Source: a virus. Taken from it: DNA of 32,704 bases. Positions within the stretch are counted from its first letter, which is position 1. Every line of letters starts with the position of its first letter. Below, in pieces: positions 21,817 to 29,943 of this stretch. The position numbers were made by a program, and so were the translations under genes. The stretch spans positions 1 to 32,704 of the IMG/VR virus record IMGVR_UViG_3300032770_001049, one strand, 5' to 3'. The notes beneath the pieces were generated by a model that ran no database searches, was not told the origin of the DNA, and worked only from the letters and a program-made list of their open reading frames with translations.

Positions 21817-22004
21817 GGGTTTGTTTTTAGCTTGAATTGATCGAGTAAAACGGTTTCTTGTTTGTCAATGGATTCTTTGCATTCGAGCAGCTCAATACTC
21901 TTTTGTGTTATTTGCCGGAACAGATCATCGATCTCCTCTTCGAGGCGAAACTTCTCATCGAAGAGAATGCTGAGCGTGTTAAATCCCCGAATCGTCATTG
22001 GCAA
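21813..22004 (-). CDS. Small coiled-coil protein
   Basis: A 63-residue acidic protein, almost entirely helical (LFDEKFRLEEEIDDLFRQIT, KSIELLECKESIDKQETVLL) with heptad spacing typical of a coiled coil. It is the first gene after the hairpin that ends the secreted cargo gene, and overlaps the HD hydrolase start. No family recognised. Confidence 0.55.
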   Translation of the reverse strand: MPMTIRGFNTLSILFDEKFRLEEEIDDLFRQITQKSIELLECKESIDKQETVLLDQFKLKTNP

Positions 22005-22027
22005 TTAAATGGAGGACTTGAAAAGTT

Positions 22028-22059
22028 CCCCGCAGAGATGCGTTAGCAGCCCTGCGGGG
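22028..22059 (-). terminator. Hairpin after the secreted cargo gene
   Basis: CCCCGCAG and CTGCGGGG form an 8-bp stem 10 bp beyond the cargo gene stop. On the minus strand the sequence AACTTTTC follows, a weak tail; on the plus strand a T-rich stretch follows. It probably insulates the cargo gene from the early operon. Confidence 0.55.
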
Positions 22060-22068
22060 ATTTCTTCT

Positions 22069-23823
22069 TTAGAATTTTGCTGCTGTTTCAGTATAAGGAG
22101 AGATGGTGAATGGCGCCATAATGCGAACGGAATATTGCATCGCATTATCGCCGAGTGAATTCCCCTGCAGCACTTCCATTCGTGTCACCGGCAAAAGGTA
22201 ACCATCTACGCTAACATAGCTGATCGGATATGTATTGCCGGTAGGATTGTCGATGATGATCCAGCCGTGATGCGTGATGGGATCGACGCTTCCAATCGCA
22301 TTATCGCATGGAGTAATGGCAATCGAATAATGATTTCCCTCCGTGAAATAGTGCCCCACCATCTTCAGCTCATCGTATACATAATTAGTTTCAATGGGAT
22401 AGTTACTGCCGAGCGATGATGTATAAGCGGTCGTTTCAGGATGCACATCTCCGAGGTTCCAGTACATCGAGCTGGCGATAAGATCGTCTTCAGCATAATC
22501 CAGGTCGATCTCGTGCATCTTGTAAAGCATACCTTCATGTGCGTCGAGAAATGTTCCGGCGATGGGCAGTCCGTCATTCGGGCCAAAGCCCCATTCCGTG
22601 ATGCTCACCGGCAGATGGAAGAAAGCATTCATCCAATGCACATCATTGCTCATGGAAGTGGTCGCCGCAAAATCGAGCGAATCTTTCATCACCTGCGCCG
22701 ACCAGTTCTGTTGCGGCGGCGTTACGCAGAGCTGAATGAAAGGAAGATAATCACGTACGGCAGTGAAAGTGGACATGCCCACGATGGCATTATTAAACGA
22801 ACTCGTATAGTTTGAGCGCCTGATCTGATCAGCATCCATCGTAAACTGCGGTGAAGGGAAATTCGTGAACAGATCCGTCGCAATCGGAGCGACGGTATTC
22901 TTGTAGCTCGTGCCATTGCCGCAGAACACGCAATTATTGTAGCTCTTGTTTGTTTCCTGTCCGAGAATCAATTCATCAATCGGGCAGTACGTGTTCGCCC
23001 AGTTCAGCGCATTGATATTGTTTAGTGAATTGTAATGCTGCACATTGATGGTGACAGAAAGGTTTGCATGCCGCGATGAGACGAATGAAACGGCGCTCGG
23101 CCAGAAGTCGGCAGCATAACTCGTGTAACAATTACTCGAAGTATTTTTTGCATTGCAGTCGTAGCCGCCATTGCCGGTCTTCATTCCCGGAGTCACAGCT
23201 CCAAACACAAAGAGATAATCGAGAGCAGGAACGCCGCCGCCGAAATTGTACGTAGCCCAGCCGAGTGAATCACAGTTGCTTTCAAACGGCTCGGTGTTGA
23301 TGTCGAAGTAACGCGTGCCGTTGTTTTGTGTTTTCTCCAGCGTCACCTTCCACAGTTTCCGATTCACCGGCTGTGAAGTGGAAGCCATCATAAAATCGGT
23401 GAGCGGCGCCAGCGTGTCGGCATATCCGGCAGGAGCTGTGGCAGAGCAGGTGCGCACCGTATCAGCGGGAGAGTCGCCGAATCCGTCACCGTTGGCATCT
23501 ACATAATAGAGATACGTGGTGAGACCTTCGTCAACCAATCCGTCGCAATCATCATCGAGTGAATCGCAGATTTCAGTTGCACCCGGATGCACATTTGCAT
23601 TGTTGTCATTGCAGTCGGTGTGATTGCTCACGTAACCGACTGGTGTCGTTTTTGCCAGTGTGAAAAGTGAATCATTACCATAACCATCGCGATCACCATC
23701 AAACCAAAAGGTATCTCGCTTTGCCTGGTTATTTCTCCATGGGAAAATGTGTTGTGCTCGTGCATGTTGAGCATCGCTGCAAAGGGCTGAGGTAAGCAGC
23801 AGGAAGAAAAGAACTGATTTCAT
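22069..23823 (-). CDS. Secreted MopE-type metal-binding / glycosidase-like cargo protein
   Basis: A 584-residue secreted protein. It begins with a signal peptide (KSVLFFLLLTSALCSDAQ). Residues about 40-125 carry the MopE-type metal-binding repeat (DGDRDGYG, DCNDNNANVHPGATEICD, DDDCDGLVDEG, then DANGDGFGD), common in Bacteroidota exported proteins. From about 150 a TIM-barrel glycoside-hydrolase-like domain follows: DELILGQETN and VSITEWGFGPNDG each hold a candidate catalytic glutamate. No type IX secretion tail is visible at the end. It has no role in phage replication and sits between Gam and HD hydrolase, flanked by hairpins, so it looks like a lysogenic-conversion cargo gene (moron). Confidence 0.75.
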   Translation of the reverse strand: MKSVLFFLLLTSALCSDAQHARAQHIFPWRNNQAKRDTFWFDGDRDGYGNDSLFTLAKTTPVGYVSNHTDCNDNNANVHPGATEICDSLDDDCDGLVDEGLTTYLYYVDANGDGFGDSPADTVRTCSATAPAGYADTLAPLTDFMMASTSQPVNRKLWKVTLEKTQNNGTRYFDINTEPFESNCDSLGWATYNFGGGVPALDYLFVFGAVTPGMKTGNGGYDCNAKNTSSNCYTSYAADFWPSAVSFVSSRHANLSVTINVQHYNSLNNINALNWANTYCPIDELILGQETNKSYNNCVFCGNGTSYKNTVAPIATDLFTNFPSPQFTMDADQIRRSNYTSSFNNAIVGMSTFTAVRDYLPFIQLCVTPPQQNWSAQVMKDSLDFAATTSMSNDVHWMNAFFHLPVSITEWGFGPNDGLPIAGTFLDAHEGMLYKMHEIDLDYAEDDLIASSMYWNLGDVHPETTAYTSSLGSNYPIETNYVYDELKMVGHYFTEGNHYSIAITPCDNAIGSVDPITHHGWIIIDNPTGNTYPISYVSVDGYLLPVTRMEVLQGNSLGDNAMQYSVRIMAPFTISPYTETAAKF

Positions 23824-23885
23824 TACTTTTAATTGTTGTTTTAAGTGAGTTGAAAAATTGTGTGACTTGCTTATTTCAATGAGTG

Positions 23886-23909
23886 GCCTCGCGGTTGCAG
23901 CCGCGGGGC
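23886..23909 (-). terminator. Hairpin after Gam-like gene
   Basis: GCCTCGCGG and CCGCGGGGC form a 9-bp stem with one G-T pair, 3 bp beyond the Gam stop. It separates the Gam transcript from the cargo gene. The 60 bp between it and the cargo ATG hold AT-rich sequence without a clear TAnnTTTG box. Confidence 0.5.
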
Positions 23910-23911
23910 TT

Positions 23912-24442
23912 TTAATTGAGTTCTTCTTTGGGTTTCACATAAAAGGTTTCATCCTGATCCACATACACACCCACCTTATGGAATTTTGCATTCACGGTAG
24001 GTTCCGTTGCATTGCTGAGCAGTGAATCTTTATCCACTTCCTCTTTGATGCGCACGAATTCGGGAAGCAGGTTTTTTAGATTCGCGAGTACGTTTTCCCA
24101 CTTGAATCCTTTTGCCAGCTTCAGCTTCGGCGTTCCGGTTCTGAACCCGATGATGCCGTGAGTGAGTTCAAGACTCTTGCGGTCTTTGAATTGCTCCGGG
24201 TTCGTTTCAGCGTAATGCTGGAGCAGCTCGAACTTCGCATCCATCACGGCTTGCCATTTGTCCAGCTCGGCGGTGAATTCATTTCTCACCTCGATGATCT
24301 TTAATTCCATCTTGGCGGTTTTCTTTTTGAACTGGCTATTTGCCTCTGCATATTCGCCGAGGATTTTGTCTGCCTCTTCAATGCTGATGCTCTCCTTCAG
24401 CAAGGTTTTTTTTCTTCGTCCGATGATTGTTTCCATTTTCAT
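23912..24442 (-). CDS. gam: Gam-like host-nuclease inhibitor
   Basis: A 176-residue protein of the Mu Gam family, which binds double-strand DNA ends and protects them from exonucleases. The pattern is clear: a long helical hairpin (about 18-75, EADKILGEYAEANSQFKKKT and AELDKWQAVMDAKFELLQHY), then a compact part with THGIIGFRTGTPKLKLAKGF and a beta-rich end VGVYVDQDETFYV. Mu Gam has a similar length and lies in the early region too. Start is ATG at 24440-24442; ATG two codons later is an alternative. Confidence 0.85.
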   Translation of the reverse strand: MKMETIIGRRKKTLLKESISIEEADKILGEYAEANSQFKKKTAKMELKIIEVRNEFTAELDKWQAVMDAKFELLQHYAETNPEQFKDRKSLELTHGIIGFRTGTPKLKLAKGFKWENVLANLKNLLPEFVRIKEEVDKDSLLSNATEPTVNAKFHKVGVYVDQDETFYVKPKEELN

Positions 24443-24468
24443 TTTTGGGTTTATGTGATTTGAATTAA

Positions 24469-24876
24469 CTATTTTCCTATGAGCACCGGCTCAAGTGTTT
24501 TCTTAAATTTCTCGAAGCTCGTCCGGTATATTTCGCTGCAAAAAACACGATCACGATGTGCTTGTCTCGCGTGAATGATGGTGCTGTGATCACGGCCGAG
24601 AATCCTTCCCTGTGCCACGAGCGAAACTTCAGGAAGCAGCTCTTGAGCTAATCCGGCAATCATCGCACGTGATCGTGCGAGCGGTTCAGTTCGCGATTTG
24701 CTGAGTAATTCGGTTTCACTTATTGACCATGCTTCGCAAACTTTTTCGATGATCAATCGAAACTTCGAGGGAAGCGAAACGATCTTCCCTGTTTTGGCAT
24801 TTTGCAGCTGCGCTTTCAATGTTTTCAGCTCCATCTCAAGGATGGCGATGCGTGATTTAAGTAGTTCTTCGTTCAT
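24469..24876 (-). CDS. DnaA domain IV-like DNA-binding protein
   Basis: A 135-residue protein: an N-terminal coiled coil (ILEMELKTLKAQLQNA) then a domain that matches the DNA-binding domain IV of DnaA. Diagnostic are the helix pattern ETELLSKSRTEPLARSRAMI, AQELLPEVSLVAQGRILG and RDHSTIIHARQAH, where GRDHST is the DnaA-box recognition motif. The ATPase domain of DnaA is absent. In a transposable phage it may bind DnaA boxes of host or phage, to titrate host DnaA or to recruit replication proteins after strand transfer. The function is inference. The start overlaps the upstream gene. Confidence 0.78.
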   Translation of the reverse strand: MNEELLKSRIAILEMELKTLKAQLQNAKTGKIVSLPSKFRLIIEKVCEAWSISETELLSKSRTEPLARSRAMIAGLAQELLPEVSLVAQGRILGRDHSTIIHARQAHRDRVFCSEIYRTSFEKFKKTLEPVLIGK

Positions 24877-25241
24877 ACTTTTTGTTTTGTGAGTTGCTCA
24901 AATATTTCAGAGGCGGCATTGAGCACGTCGTTCGTGATCATGGCCTGCACTTTCTCCGGGCGATGCCGCAGGTACCAATCCCTGCGGTAATGCGGTTTCA
25001 AATTTTCCTCCAGCTCGTCTTCGAAAAAGCGGGCGACGAAAATCTCATCGATGTTGTACCAGGCATTCTCCCACCATCCCCAGAACTGATGCGTGCGGCT
25101 GATGGTGCTCACGGCCCATTCGTCGTAATTGGTGTAGTGCTCAAGAAAGGCGATGCCGGATTCGAACACGGCGGTCGCATATTCTTCTTTCGTGATGCCG
25201 CACAGGCGGAGCACTCGGTTTTTTACTGCATTCGGTTTCAT
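24873..25241 (-). CDS. Unknown protein, replication operon
   Basis: A 122-residue protein rich in aromatic residues (WAVSTISRTHQFWGWWENAW, RDWYLRHRPEKVQ). No family recognised. It lies between the RecA-like ATPase and the DnaA-like gene, overlapping both by 4 bp, so it is part of the replication/transposition set. Confidence 0.55.
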   Translation of the reverse strand: MKPNAVKNRVLRLCGITKEEYATAVFESGIAFLEHYTNYDEWAVSTISRTHQFWGWWENAWYNIDEIFVARFFEDELEENLKPHYRRDWYLRHRPEKVQAMITNDVLNAASEIFEQLTKQKV

Positions 25242-25987
25242 AACAATTTGTTTTCTGATTCTTCCTCTGAAATCTCATTGTGCAGCTTCAGCGTTTGCTG
25301 CGGCACTTTGAATACTTCAGCGTTTACTATTTGCGGTTTGTAACGGCCATAGAAGCGGGCCATTCCGTAGGTCGCTTTCTCATTCAGGTAAAAAAATCCT
25401 TTGATGTCGCTGGCGAAAAGATGATCGCTGGCGCGCGTGGGCTTGCCCCAGCTCTCGCCGAAGCTGATCATGATGATGGAGAGCAGCCGCTTCTTGAATT
25501 CTTTCGTCATCTCCTGCAACTGCTCGATGGTGAAATCCATGTACTGAACGCTGTCGATGAACACAAAGCGGTAGTGATTCTTTCGAATCTTATCCATCAG
25601 CGTGTTGAACGGAACGGCGTCGCCGAATTGAAAGCGCCCGTCACGCGTCTTGAAGGCAATGCTCACCATACGGTCGCGGATTGTTTTCTTGATCCGCTCC
25701 TCGTGGCTGTTGTAATACACCTTTCCGAAATTGTTGGCGAGGTATTCAGCAAAGCGAAGTGCGAACGTCGATTTCCCTGCGCCCGGAGGCCCGTAAAGCA
25801 TCGCAATAAACTTCGGCTCGGGCCGGCCCATCAGGTCGATGTAGGGCGCTTCGAAATCCAGCTCTTCGTAATTGCGACGCATCACTTCCTTCGGATTGTA
25901 AGTATCCTTCGGTGCACGTTTTATCTTCTCCGGCATTTCATGAATGCCGGGAACCGGTGGTGAGGGCGCTTTTAAAATTTCAGTCAT
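25238..25987 (-). CDS. RecA/AAA-like ATPase
   Basis: A 249-residue ATPase. Walker A is GPPGAGKS (66-73) and Walker B is YRFVFIDS (139-146). The arrangement of strand-loop-helix around them fits a RecA-like fold, similar to phage recombination ATPases of the Sak4 type or single-domain DnaB relatives. No N-terminal primase or extra helicase domain is seen. It could load recombination or replication proteins on phage DNA. It is separate from the MuB-like ATPase in the same operon, so this phage has two ATPases. Confidence 0.65.
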   Translation of the reverse strand: MTEILKAPSPPVPGIHEMPEKIKRAPKDTYNPKEVMRRNYEELDFEAPYIDLMGRPEPKFIAMLYGPPGAGKSTFALRFAEYLANNFGKVYYNSHEERIKKTIRDRMVSIAFKTRDGRFQFGDAVPFNTLMDKIRKNHYRFVFIDSVQYMDFTIEQLQEMTKEFKKRLLSIIMISFGESWGKPTRASDHLFASDIKGFFYLNEKATYGMARFYGRYKPQIVNAEVFKVPQQTLKLHNEISEEESENKLL

Positions 25988-25990
25988 CGG

Positions 25991-26398
25991 TTAGTCTTCG
26001 AGTTTTCTTTTTGCGTAAGAAGTGATGATGGGATACAGCGTGAGCTTTCCTTCTTTGATCGGCTCAGTAACCAGGCGGCAGGTTGCGCGTTTCTCATCCA
26101 TGCCAATGCTTTCAAGTACTCTGTGCGCGAGAGCAGCAGACGCAAAAACGAGTACTTTCTTGTAAGAGCCGCTCGCTTTCTTTAATGGGAATCCATTTTT
26201 AGTGTCCACTTCAAGGAACCACTCAGAAGGATCGTCCTCGCTCTGATGCACAGAGATATTCATCCCGGCTTCTAAGTTCAGGGCCTGCACCGCTTTATCG
26301 TTTAAGTAGGAAGTGGCTAAGGCGAAAGAAATAGTTGGGTCGCCTTCTCTCGATTGAGAGGTCGGAAGTGTTTCAGCGTTAAAAGTTTTCAGTTTCAT
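25991..26398 (-). CDS. Hypothetical early protein
   Basis: A 135-residue protein, mixed alpha/beta (PTISFALATSYLNDKAVQAL, EWFLEVDTKNGFP, KKVLVFASAALAHRVLESIG, LTLYPIITSYAKR). No family recognised. It lies 3 bp upstream of the RecA-like ATPase. Role unknown; a replication or DNA-binding accessory is possible from context only. Confidence 0.6.
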   Translation of the reverse strand: MKLKTFNAETLPTSQSREGDPTISFALATSYLNDKAVQALNLEAGMNISVHQSEDDPSEWFLEVDTKNGFPLKKASGSYKKVLVFASAALAHRVLESIGMDEKRATCRLVTEPIKEGKLTLYPIITSYAKRKLED

Positions 26399-26451
26399 TT
26401 TTGTGTTAATGGTTTTAGATTGGACAAATCAGTCTTCTTCTTCGTATGGGG

Positions 26452-26529
26452 TTAAAAAATCGTAATAGTTGTTTTCAATCTCAGGTCTTCGATTTCTATT
26501 TCATCACTCAATTGATAAAGCCACATCAT
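26452..26529 (-). CDS. Possible small coupled ORF, perhaps frameshifted
   Basis: In the 127-bp gap after the MuB-like gene an ATG overlaps the MuB stop (ATGA) and opens 25 codons (MMWLYQLSDEIEIEDLRLK and on). The -1 frame continues without a stop to 26429 and reads IENNYYDFLTPYEEED, a typical protein end. A single-base change or frameshift would join them into a protein of about 33 residues. The gap shows no other feature. Confidence 0.3.
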   Translation of the reverse strand: MMWLYQLSDEIEIEDLRLKTTITIF

Positions 26530-27437
26530 GCTGCGATTGAATCCATGTCACCAACATTGAGTGAAATGAGCACTTGCAATTGTGTCATTCCTTCTTTATC
26601 CGCTATTGAGTAATTGTCCATCAGTTCACGCAGTGTGCCCATGTCACTGCATATCCTCTGTACATAATCTATAGCATCTTCTTCCGTAATGCTGTAGATG
26701 CTGCAAATCTTATCGATGGTTCCTTTCTGCACCTGGTAAACAGGTTGCCAGTAGCCGATCCGCCTCTTCAGCTCAGGAAAACAACTTTTTCCTTTAGCCG
26801 CCATCTTGAGTATATAATTCTTTAATCGCTCTGTACCGCAGAGCACAATACCACATCGGCGCTCCAGTGATTCAGTGAATTGTTGGAGAATTTCATAAAG
26901 GGCATCGTTGCCCTTATGCATGCTGTCGAAAATCAGCAGTGGATTCTCTACCTTGTTATTGAGAAAATCAAAGATGAAAGCCATGCGCTGACTAATACTC
27001 CCCTCCACGTCCTTGCCTATAGCCCGCATCACTTTATTGAGAAGCTCTTTCACGCTCATGCCTTTTTCAATAAGAACGTAATAAGCATTGCGGGCATCCT
27101 TTTTATTAATGTACTTCTTGAGCGCTTCCGTTTTTCCCGCGCCGGTATAGCCAATCACGGCGAGTGTACGGTGGTTGCGCTTGGCATCAGCGCACAGCGC
27201 CTGAATAGCATTGTAAGTTTTGGTGGTGAGAATGGGCCAATCGGTTGCAGAAAAGCCACACCAATTTGCAGCACGCCTCCACATGTTATCTCCAATGCTA
27301 TCCCACTTTTTATTCACCATTTGGCTGAGCGTTCCGGGACTGATCATCATTTGTGCAGCAGCCTGATTATTGCTATCGGCGCTTTCAAGTTTCTGTGTGA
27401 GCAGTTCGTGAATTTTGTTTTTGTCGTCGAGATTCAT
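26526..27437 (-). CDS. MuB-like transposition ATPase
   Basis: A 303-residue AAA+ ATPase that in Mu delivers the target DNA to the transposase and gives target immunity. The N-terminal 60 residues hold a helix-turn-helix (AAAQMMISPGTLSQMVNKKW) as in MuB. Walker A is GYTGAGKT (96-103) and Walker B is NPLLIFDS. A sensor-like region (GIVLCGTERLKNYIL) follows. The C-terminal helical part ends with GMTQLQVLISLNVGD. It lies downstream of the transposase with one small gene between. Start is ATG at 27435-27437. Confidence 0.87.
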   Translation of the reverse strand: MNLDDKNKIHELLTQKLESADSNNQAAAQMMISPGTLSQMVNKKWDSIGDNMWRRAANWCGFSATDWPILTTKTYNAIQALCADAKRNHRTLAVIGYTGAGKTEALKKYINKKDARNAYYVLIEKGMSVKELLNKVMRAIGKDVEGSISQRMAFIFDFLNNKVENPLLIFDSMHKGNDALYEILQQFTESLERRCGIVLCGTERLKNYILKMAAKGKSCFPELKRRIGYWQPVYQVQKGTIDKICSIYSITEEDAIDYVQRICSDMGTLRELMDNYSIADKEGMTQLQVLISLNVGDMDSIAA

Positions 27438-27467
27438 ACGTTTGTTGTTTGAAGGTTTAGTAATGAT

Positions 27468-27498
27468 CCGGTGAGCACTGTTAGAGGGTACTCACCGG
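27468..27498. other. Hairpin upstream of MuB-like gene
   Basis: CCGGTGAG and CTCACCGG flank a 15-nt loop. On the plus strand AA and nine Ts follow, so it could terminate antisense transcription. On the minus (coding) strand it lies in the leader of the MuB-like gene and has no T-run, so it may affect translation instead. Confidence 0.5.
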
Positions 27499-27507
27499 AA
27501 TTTTTTT

Positions 27508-27705
27508 TTATGAATAGAGAATGTTGTTTGCTTTAGTGACGAGCTGATCGTATGCGTCAAACTCAGTTGGGTAATCTTGCCAGTCTACATATTCAAGAAT
27601 GTCGTATGCTTCCATAATTGCTTTCTTGTTCTTGAATTTGATCGCCATTCTCAATTTGATCATGTTGTTTTCAATAATGTCGAGAGTTACTTTTTGTTTT
27701 TTCAT
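27508..27705 (-). CDS. Small hypothetical protein between transposase and MuB
   Basis: A 65-residue charged protein, helical (IENNMIKLRMAIKFKNKKA, MEAYDILEYVDWQDYPTEFD). No family recognised. It starts 11 bp after the transposase stop in the same transcript. A co-factor of transposition is possible but not shown. Confidence 0.55.
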   Translation of the reverse strand: MKKQKVTLDIIENNMIKLRMAIKFKNKKAIMEAYDILEYVDWQDYPTEFDAYDQLVTKANNILYS

Positions 27706-27716
27706 AAGAATGAATT

Positions 27717-29603
27717 TTAGTCTTCAGCAATTTTTATTTCATCGTCCTCATCACCGCTGAGGTAAATGCTTTCAGCTTTCAGCTTTAGCTCTTTGGGTGC
27801 CAGCTCACCGGCGCGAATGATGTCATCCACACTCCATCCGGCTGCCGCGCGTATGTCTTCCAGTGCATCCTCTGTCGTCTGCCGCTGCTGCTCGCGCACT
27901 TTCATTCTGCGCCTGATCTTTTCCTGGTCTCCTTCACGCATGTCGGCAACGGCGCGCGGGGTGCCATCCTTTTCGTAAGCAATGGCCACAAATCGCAGAT
28001 CACCGGTTGCATCGCGTTTGTAGAGATAGATGTGACTCAGATCGTCCGCATCGTACTTCACGACAAACCGGTCGCGGATCAGCGACAGATCGGGGTTGCC
28101 TTCGGAATCCGTCACTTCATACTGCAAGTCTTTTCTGCCTTTGATCACCGGCTTGATTCCACCGGGATAGTATGTGATCTCTTCCGTGGTATTGTAAAAC
28201 AGTTCCACCATGTCAAAGCGGCTCACCGGTTGCGCCTCGGCATTGATCGAAGAAGCATACTGTTCAGCACGTGTGCAATCGAAGCGCGGATGTTTCCTGT
28301 TATTCCACTCTTCCACGCAGCTCTCGGCAATGCGAATGATCTCCTGCACTGAGGGCAGTTCAGATTTGTGAGCATCGTAGAAATCTTTGTTCACTTTACT
28401 GTCTTCGCTTTTTGTGGTCACATTCATGCCGGTGAAGAACCAGTACTGGCTCATCACTTGTTTCTGAAATCGTCCGATGATCCGCTCGATGTGTTTTGAT
28501 TCGGCATTGTATGGTTTGGCAGCGAAGTGGACTTTAGCAAGCTGATTGAAGAAGTGTTTTGCCTGCGCTCCTTTGTGTCCGCCCTGGTTATCGTAGAGAA
28601 CCTGATAAGGTTTGTGTCCGCTCTTCTTTAAAGCACGTTTGAATGCACGCTGCTGCACGGTAAAATCTTCGCTGCTGTTGCTGAAATCGTAGCCGAGTAT
28701 CATTTCACTGTGCACGTCTACCACGAAGTACATGTTCAGCTCGGCACGGAATCCGCTCGTGAAGAAGTTGAGTTTTGTTCCGTCACCTTCCCACAGTGCA
28801 TCGCGGAAACTGGGCGGCACGATCCGGTTCTTATGCTCATAGCGCAGTCTCCAGCTCTTCCATCCGTGTTTGCCGAGCCACCACAGCGGTTCCACATCGG
28901 CGCGATGCAGGTAAGCGTACACGCATTGTTCCGTCACCTGATCCCATCCGCGTTTAGCAGCTTCACTTAGATATTGAAGAGTGAGTGATGTGGTGTCGCA
29001 CGCTAATTTGAGAGGAGAAGCGTACTGCGCGATCAGCCATTGCTTCGCTTCTTCCGTGAGCTTCTCAGAATTATTGTTACCGAATTTTTTACTGATCAGA
29101 ACTCTGTACCCCTGCTCTTTATATTCCTTGATGCGCGGATAAAGTTTTTTCACGCTGCATGGCAGGTCAACTTTCTTCTGCTCAATGAGTGCAATGGCGG
29201 CATTCAGAAATTGTTCTTTCGACAATCCGGTCTTCTTGCATACATCTTTTGCATTCACGAGCAAATTGAGCCATTGCGCAGCCGTGGTGTATTGTTCGAT
29301 GTGCTGCTGCGGAAGCCCGGTGCCGTCGTTCAATTTGTATTCTGAAAAGAATGTTCGTGCGGCGTGATCGGGTTCGAGGTGAGAGAGGAGGATGGTGTGA
29401 GAGAGAAAAGCAAGAACTTTTTCCTTGTACTGATCCTTCATGGTATCAAAGCATACCAGTAAACCATAAGGTGGTTCCGGATCATCCATGAACTGAAAAG
29501 AAGAGAACGAAAGAGCTTTCGCACGCTTCAATGTATTAGATGAAATGCCGCTCTCGACAGCGGTCTTCCATTCAATCCATTTTTTTTCTTCAATTAACTT
29601 CAT
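27717..29603 (-). CDS. MuA-like DDE transposase
   Basis: A 628-residue transposase that joins phage ends to target DNA. An N-terminal DNA-binding region (about 1-200, with helix-rich segments) precedes the catalytic RNase H fold. The DDE residues are visible: Asp274 in LWEGDGTKLNFF, Asp338 in YQVLYDNQGGHKG, and Glu373 in HIERIIGRF (Glu368 is an alternative). The second-to-third spacing is near 35, shorter than in MuA. A beta-barrel-like part (PVIKGRKDLQYEV, RFVVKYDADDLSHIYLYKRD) and a charged C-terminus with EDDEIKIAED follow. The C-terminal part of MuA contacts MuB. First large gene of the early operon. Confidence 0.92.
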   Translation of the reverse strand: MKLIEEKKWIEWKTAVESGISSNTLKRAKALSFSSFQFMDDPEPPYGLLVCFDTMKDQYKEKVLAFLSHTILLSHLEPDHAARTFFSEYKLNDGTGLPQQHIEQYTTAAQWLNLLVNAKDVCKKTGLSKEQFLNAAIALIEQKKVDLPCSVKKLYPRIKEYKEQGYRVLISKKFGNNNSEKLTEEAKQWLIAQYASPLKLACDTTSLTLQYLSEAAKRGWDQVTEQCVYAYLHRADVEPLWWLGKHGWKSWRLRYEHKNRIVPPSFRDALWEGDGTKLNFFTSGFRAELNMYFVVDVHSEMILGYDFSNSSEDFTVQQRAFKRALKKSGHKPYQVLYDNQGGHKGAQAKHFFNQLAKVHFAAKPYNAESKHIERIIGRFQKQVMSQYWFFTGMNVTTKSEDSKVNKDFYDAHKSELPSVQEIIRIAESCVEEWNNRKHPRFDCTRAEQYASSINAEAQPVSRFDMVELFYNTTEEITYYPGGIKPVIKGRKDLQYEVTDSEGNPDLSLIRDRFVVKYDADDLSHIYLYKRDATGDLRFVAIAYEKDGTPRAVADMREGDQEKIRRRMKVREQQRQTTEDALEDIRAAAGWSVDDIIRAGELAPKELKLKAESIYLSGDEDDEIKIAED

Positions 29604-29632
29604 TGATTGGGTTTAGTAAGTTGAGGGAATGT

Positions 29633-29860
29633 TTAGATGTCAATGAGCTTCTTAATCGAATCAATGATCACATTCTTCTGATTGCGGTAAGTCTCATATA
29701 CTACTATAATTCGTTTAGCGCGCTTGCTTTTGGTATCGCGCTCACCTCTTAGCACTTTGTACACGTAATTTGGGCTGCATCCACAAATCTTAGCTACGAT
29801 AGCCGCCACCTCGTCTTTATTTTGTGTACTCTGTTTATCAGATTCGTTTGTATTACTCAT
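29633..29860 (-). CDS. Ner/Cro-like early regulator
   Basis: A 75-residue HTH protein from ATG at 29858-29860; an upstream GTG would add four residues. The HTH is EVAAIVAKICGCSPNYVYKVL, followed by a basic helix KSKRAKRIIVVYETYR. It is the first gene of the leftward early operon and faces the repressor across a short operator region. In Mu, Ner holds this place and represses early transcription and the repressor gene. This gene and the repressor would form the lysis-lysogeny switch. Confidence 0.75.
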   Translation of the reverse strand: MSNTNESDKQSTQNKDEVAAIVAKICGCSPNYVYKVLRGERDTKSKRAKRIIVVYETYRNQKNVIIDSIKKLIDI

Positions 29861-29892
29861 AATTATTCTCACCTTTGGTTAAATGATCGGGA

Positions 29893-29934
29893 CAAAAATA
29901 GGATGATTATTCATAAAATAGGATGCTTTCTCAT
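29893..29934. promoter_or_regulatory. Early promoter and tandem operator
   Basis: Read leftward, TATTTTTG (29893-29900) matches the Bacteroidota -7 consensus TAnnTTTG. Its start point would lie about 25 bp before the early regulator ATG. Overlapping it are two direct 20-bp repeats, 29895-29914 and 29915-29934, identical at 17 of 20 positions, both starting AAAATAGGATG and ending TCAT. The 20-bp period puts the two copies on the same face of the helix. These are probable operators for the repressor and/or the Ner-like protein. Confidence 0.65.
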
Positions 29935-29943
29935 AAATTTTTT

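Noticed and set aside
25280-25963. 227-codon frame on the plus strand
   Set aside because: Antisense to the RecA-like ATPase with its clear Walker motifs; no family pattern of its own.
26880-27452. 190-codon frame on the plus strand
   Set aside because: Antisense to the MuB-like ATPase; no coding signal of its own.
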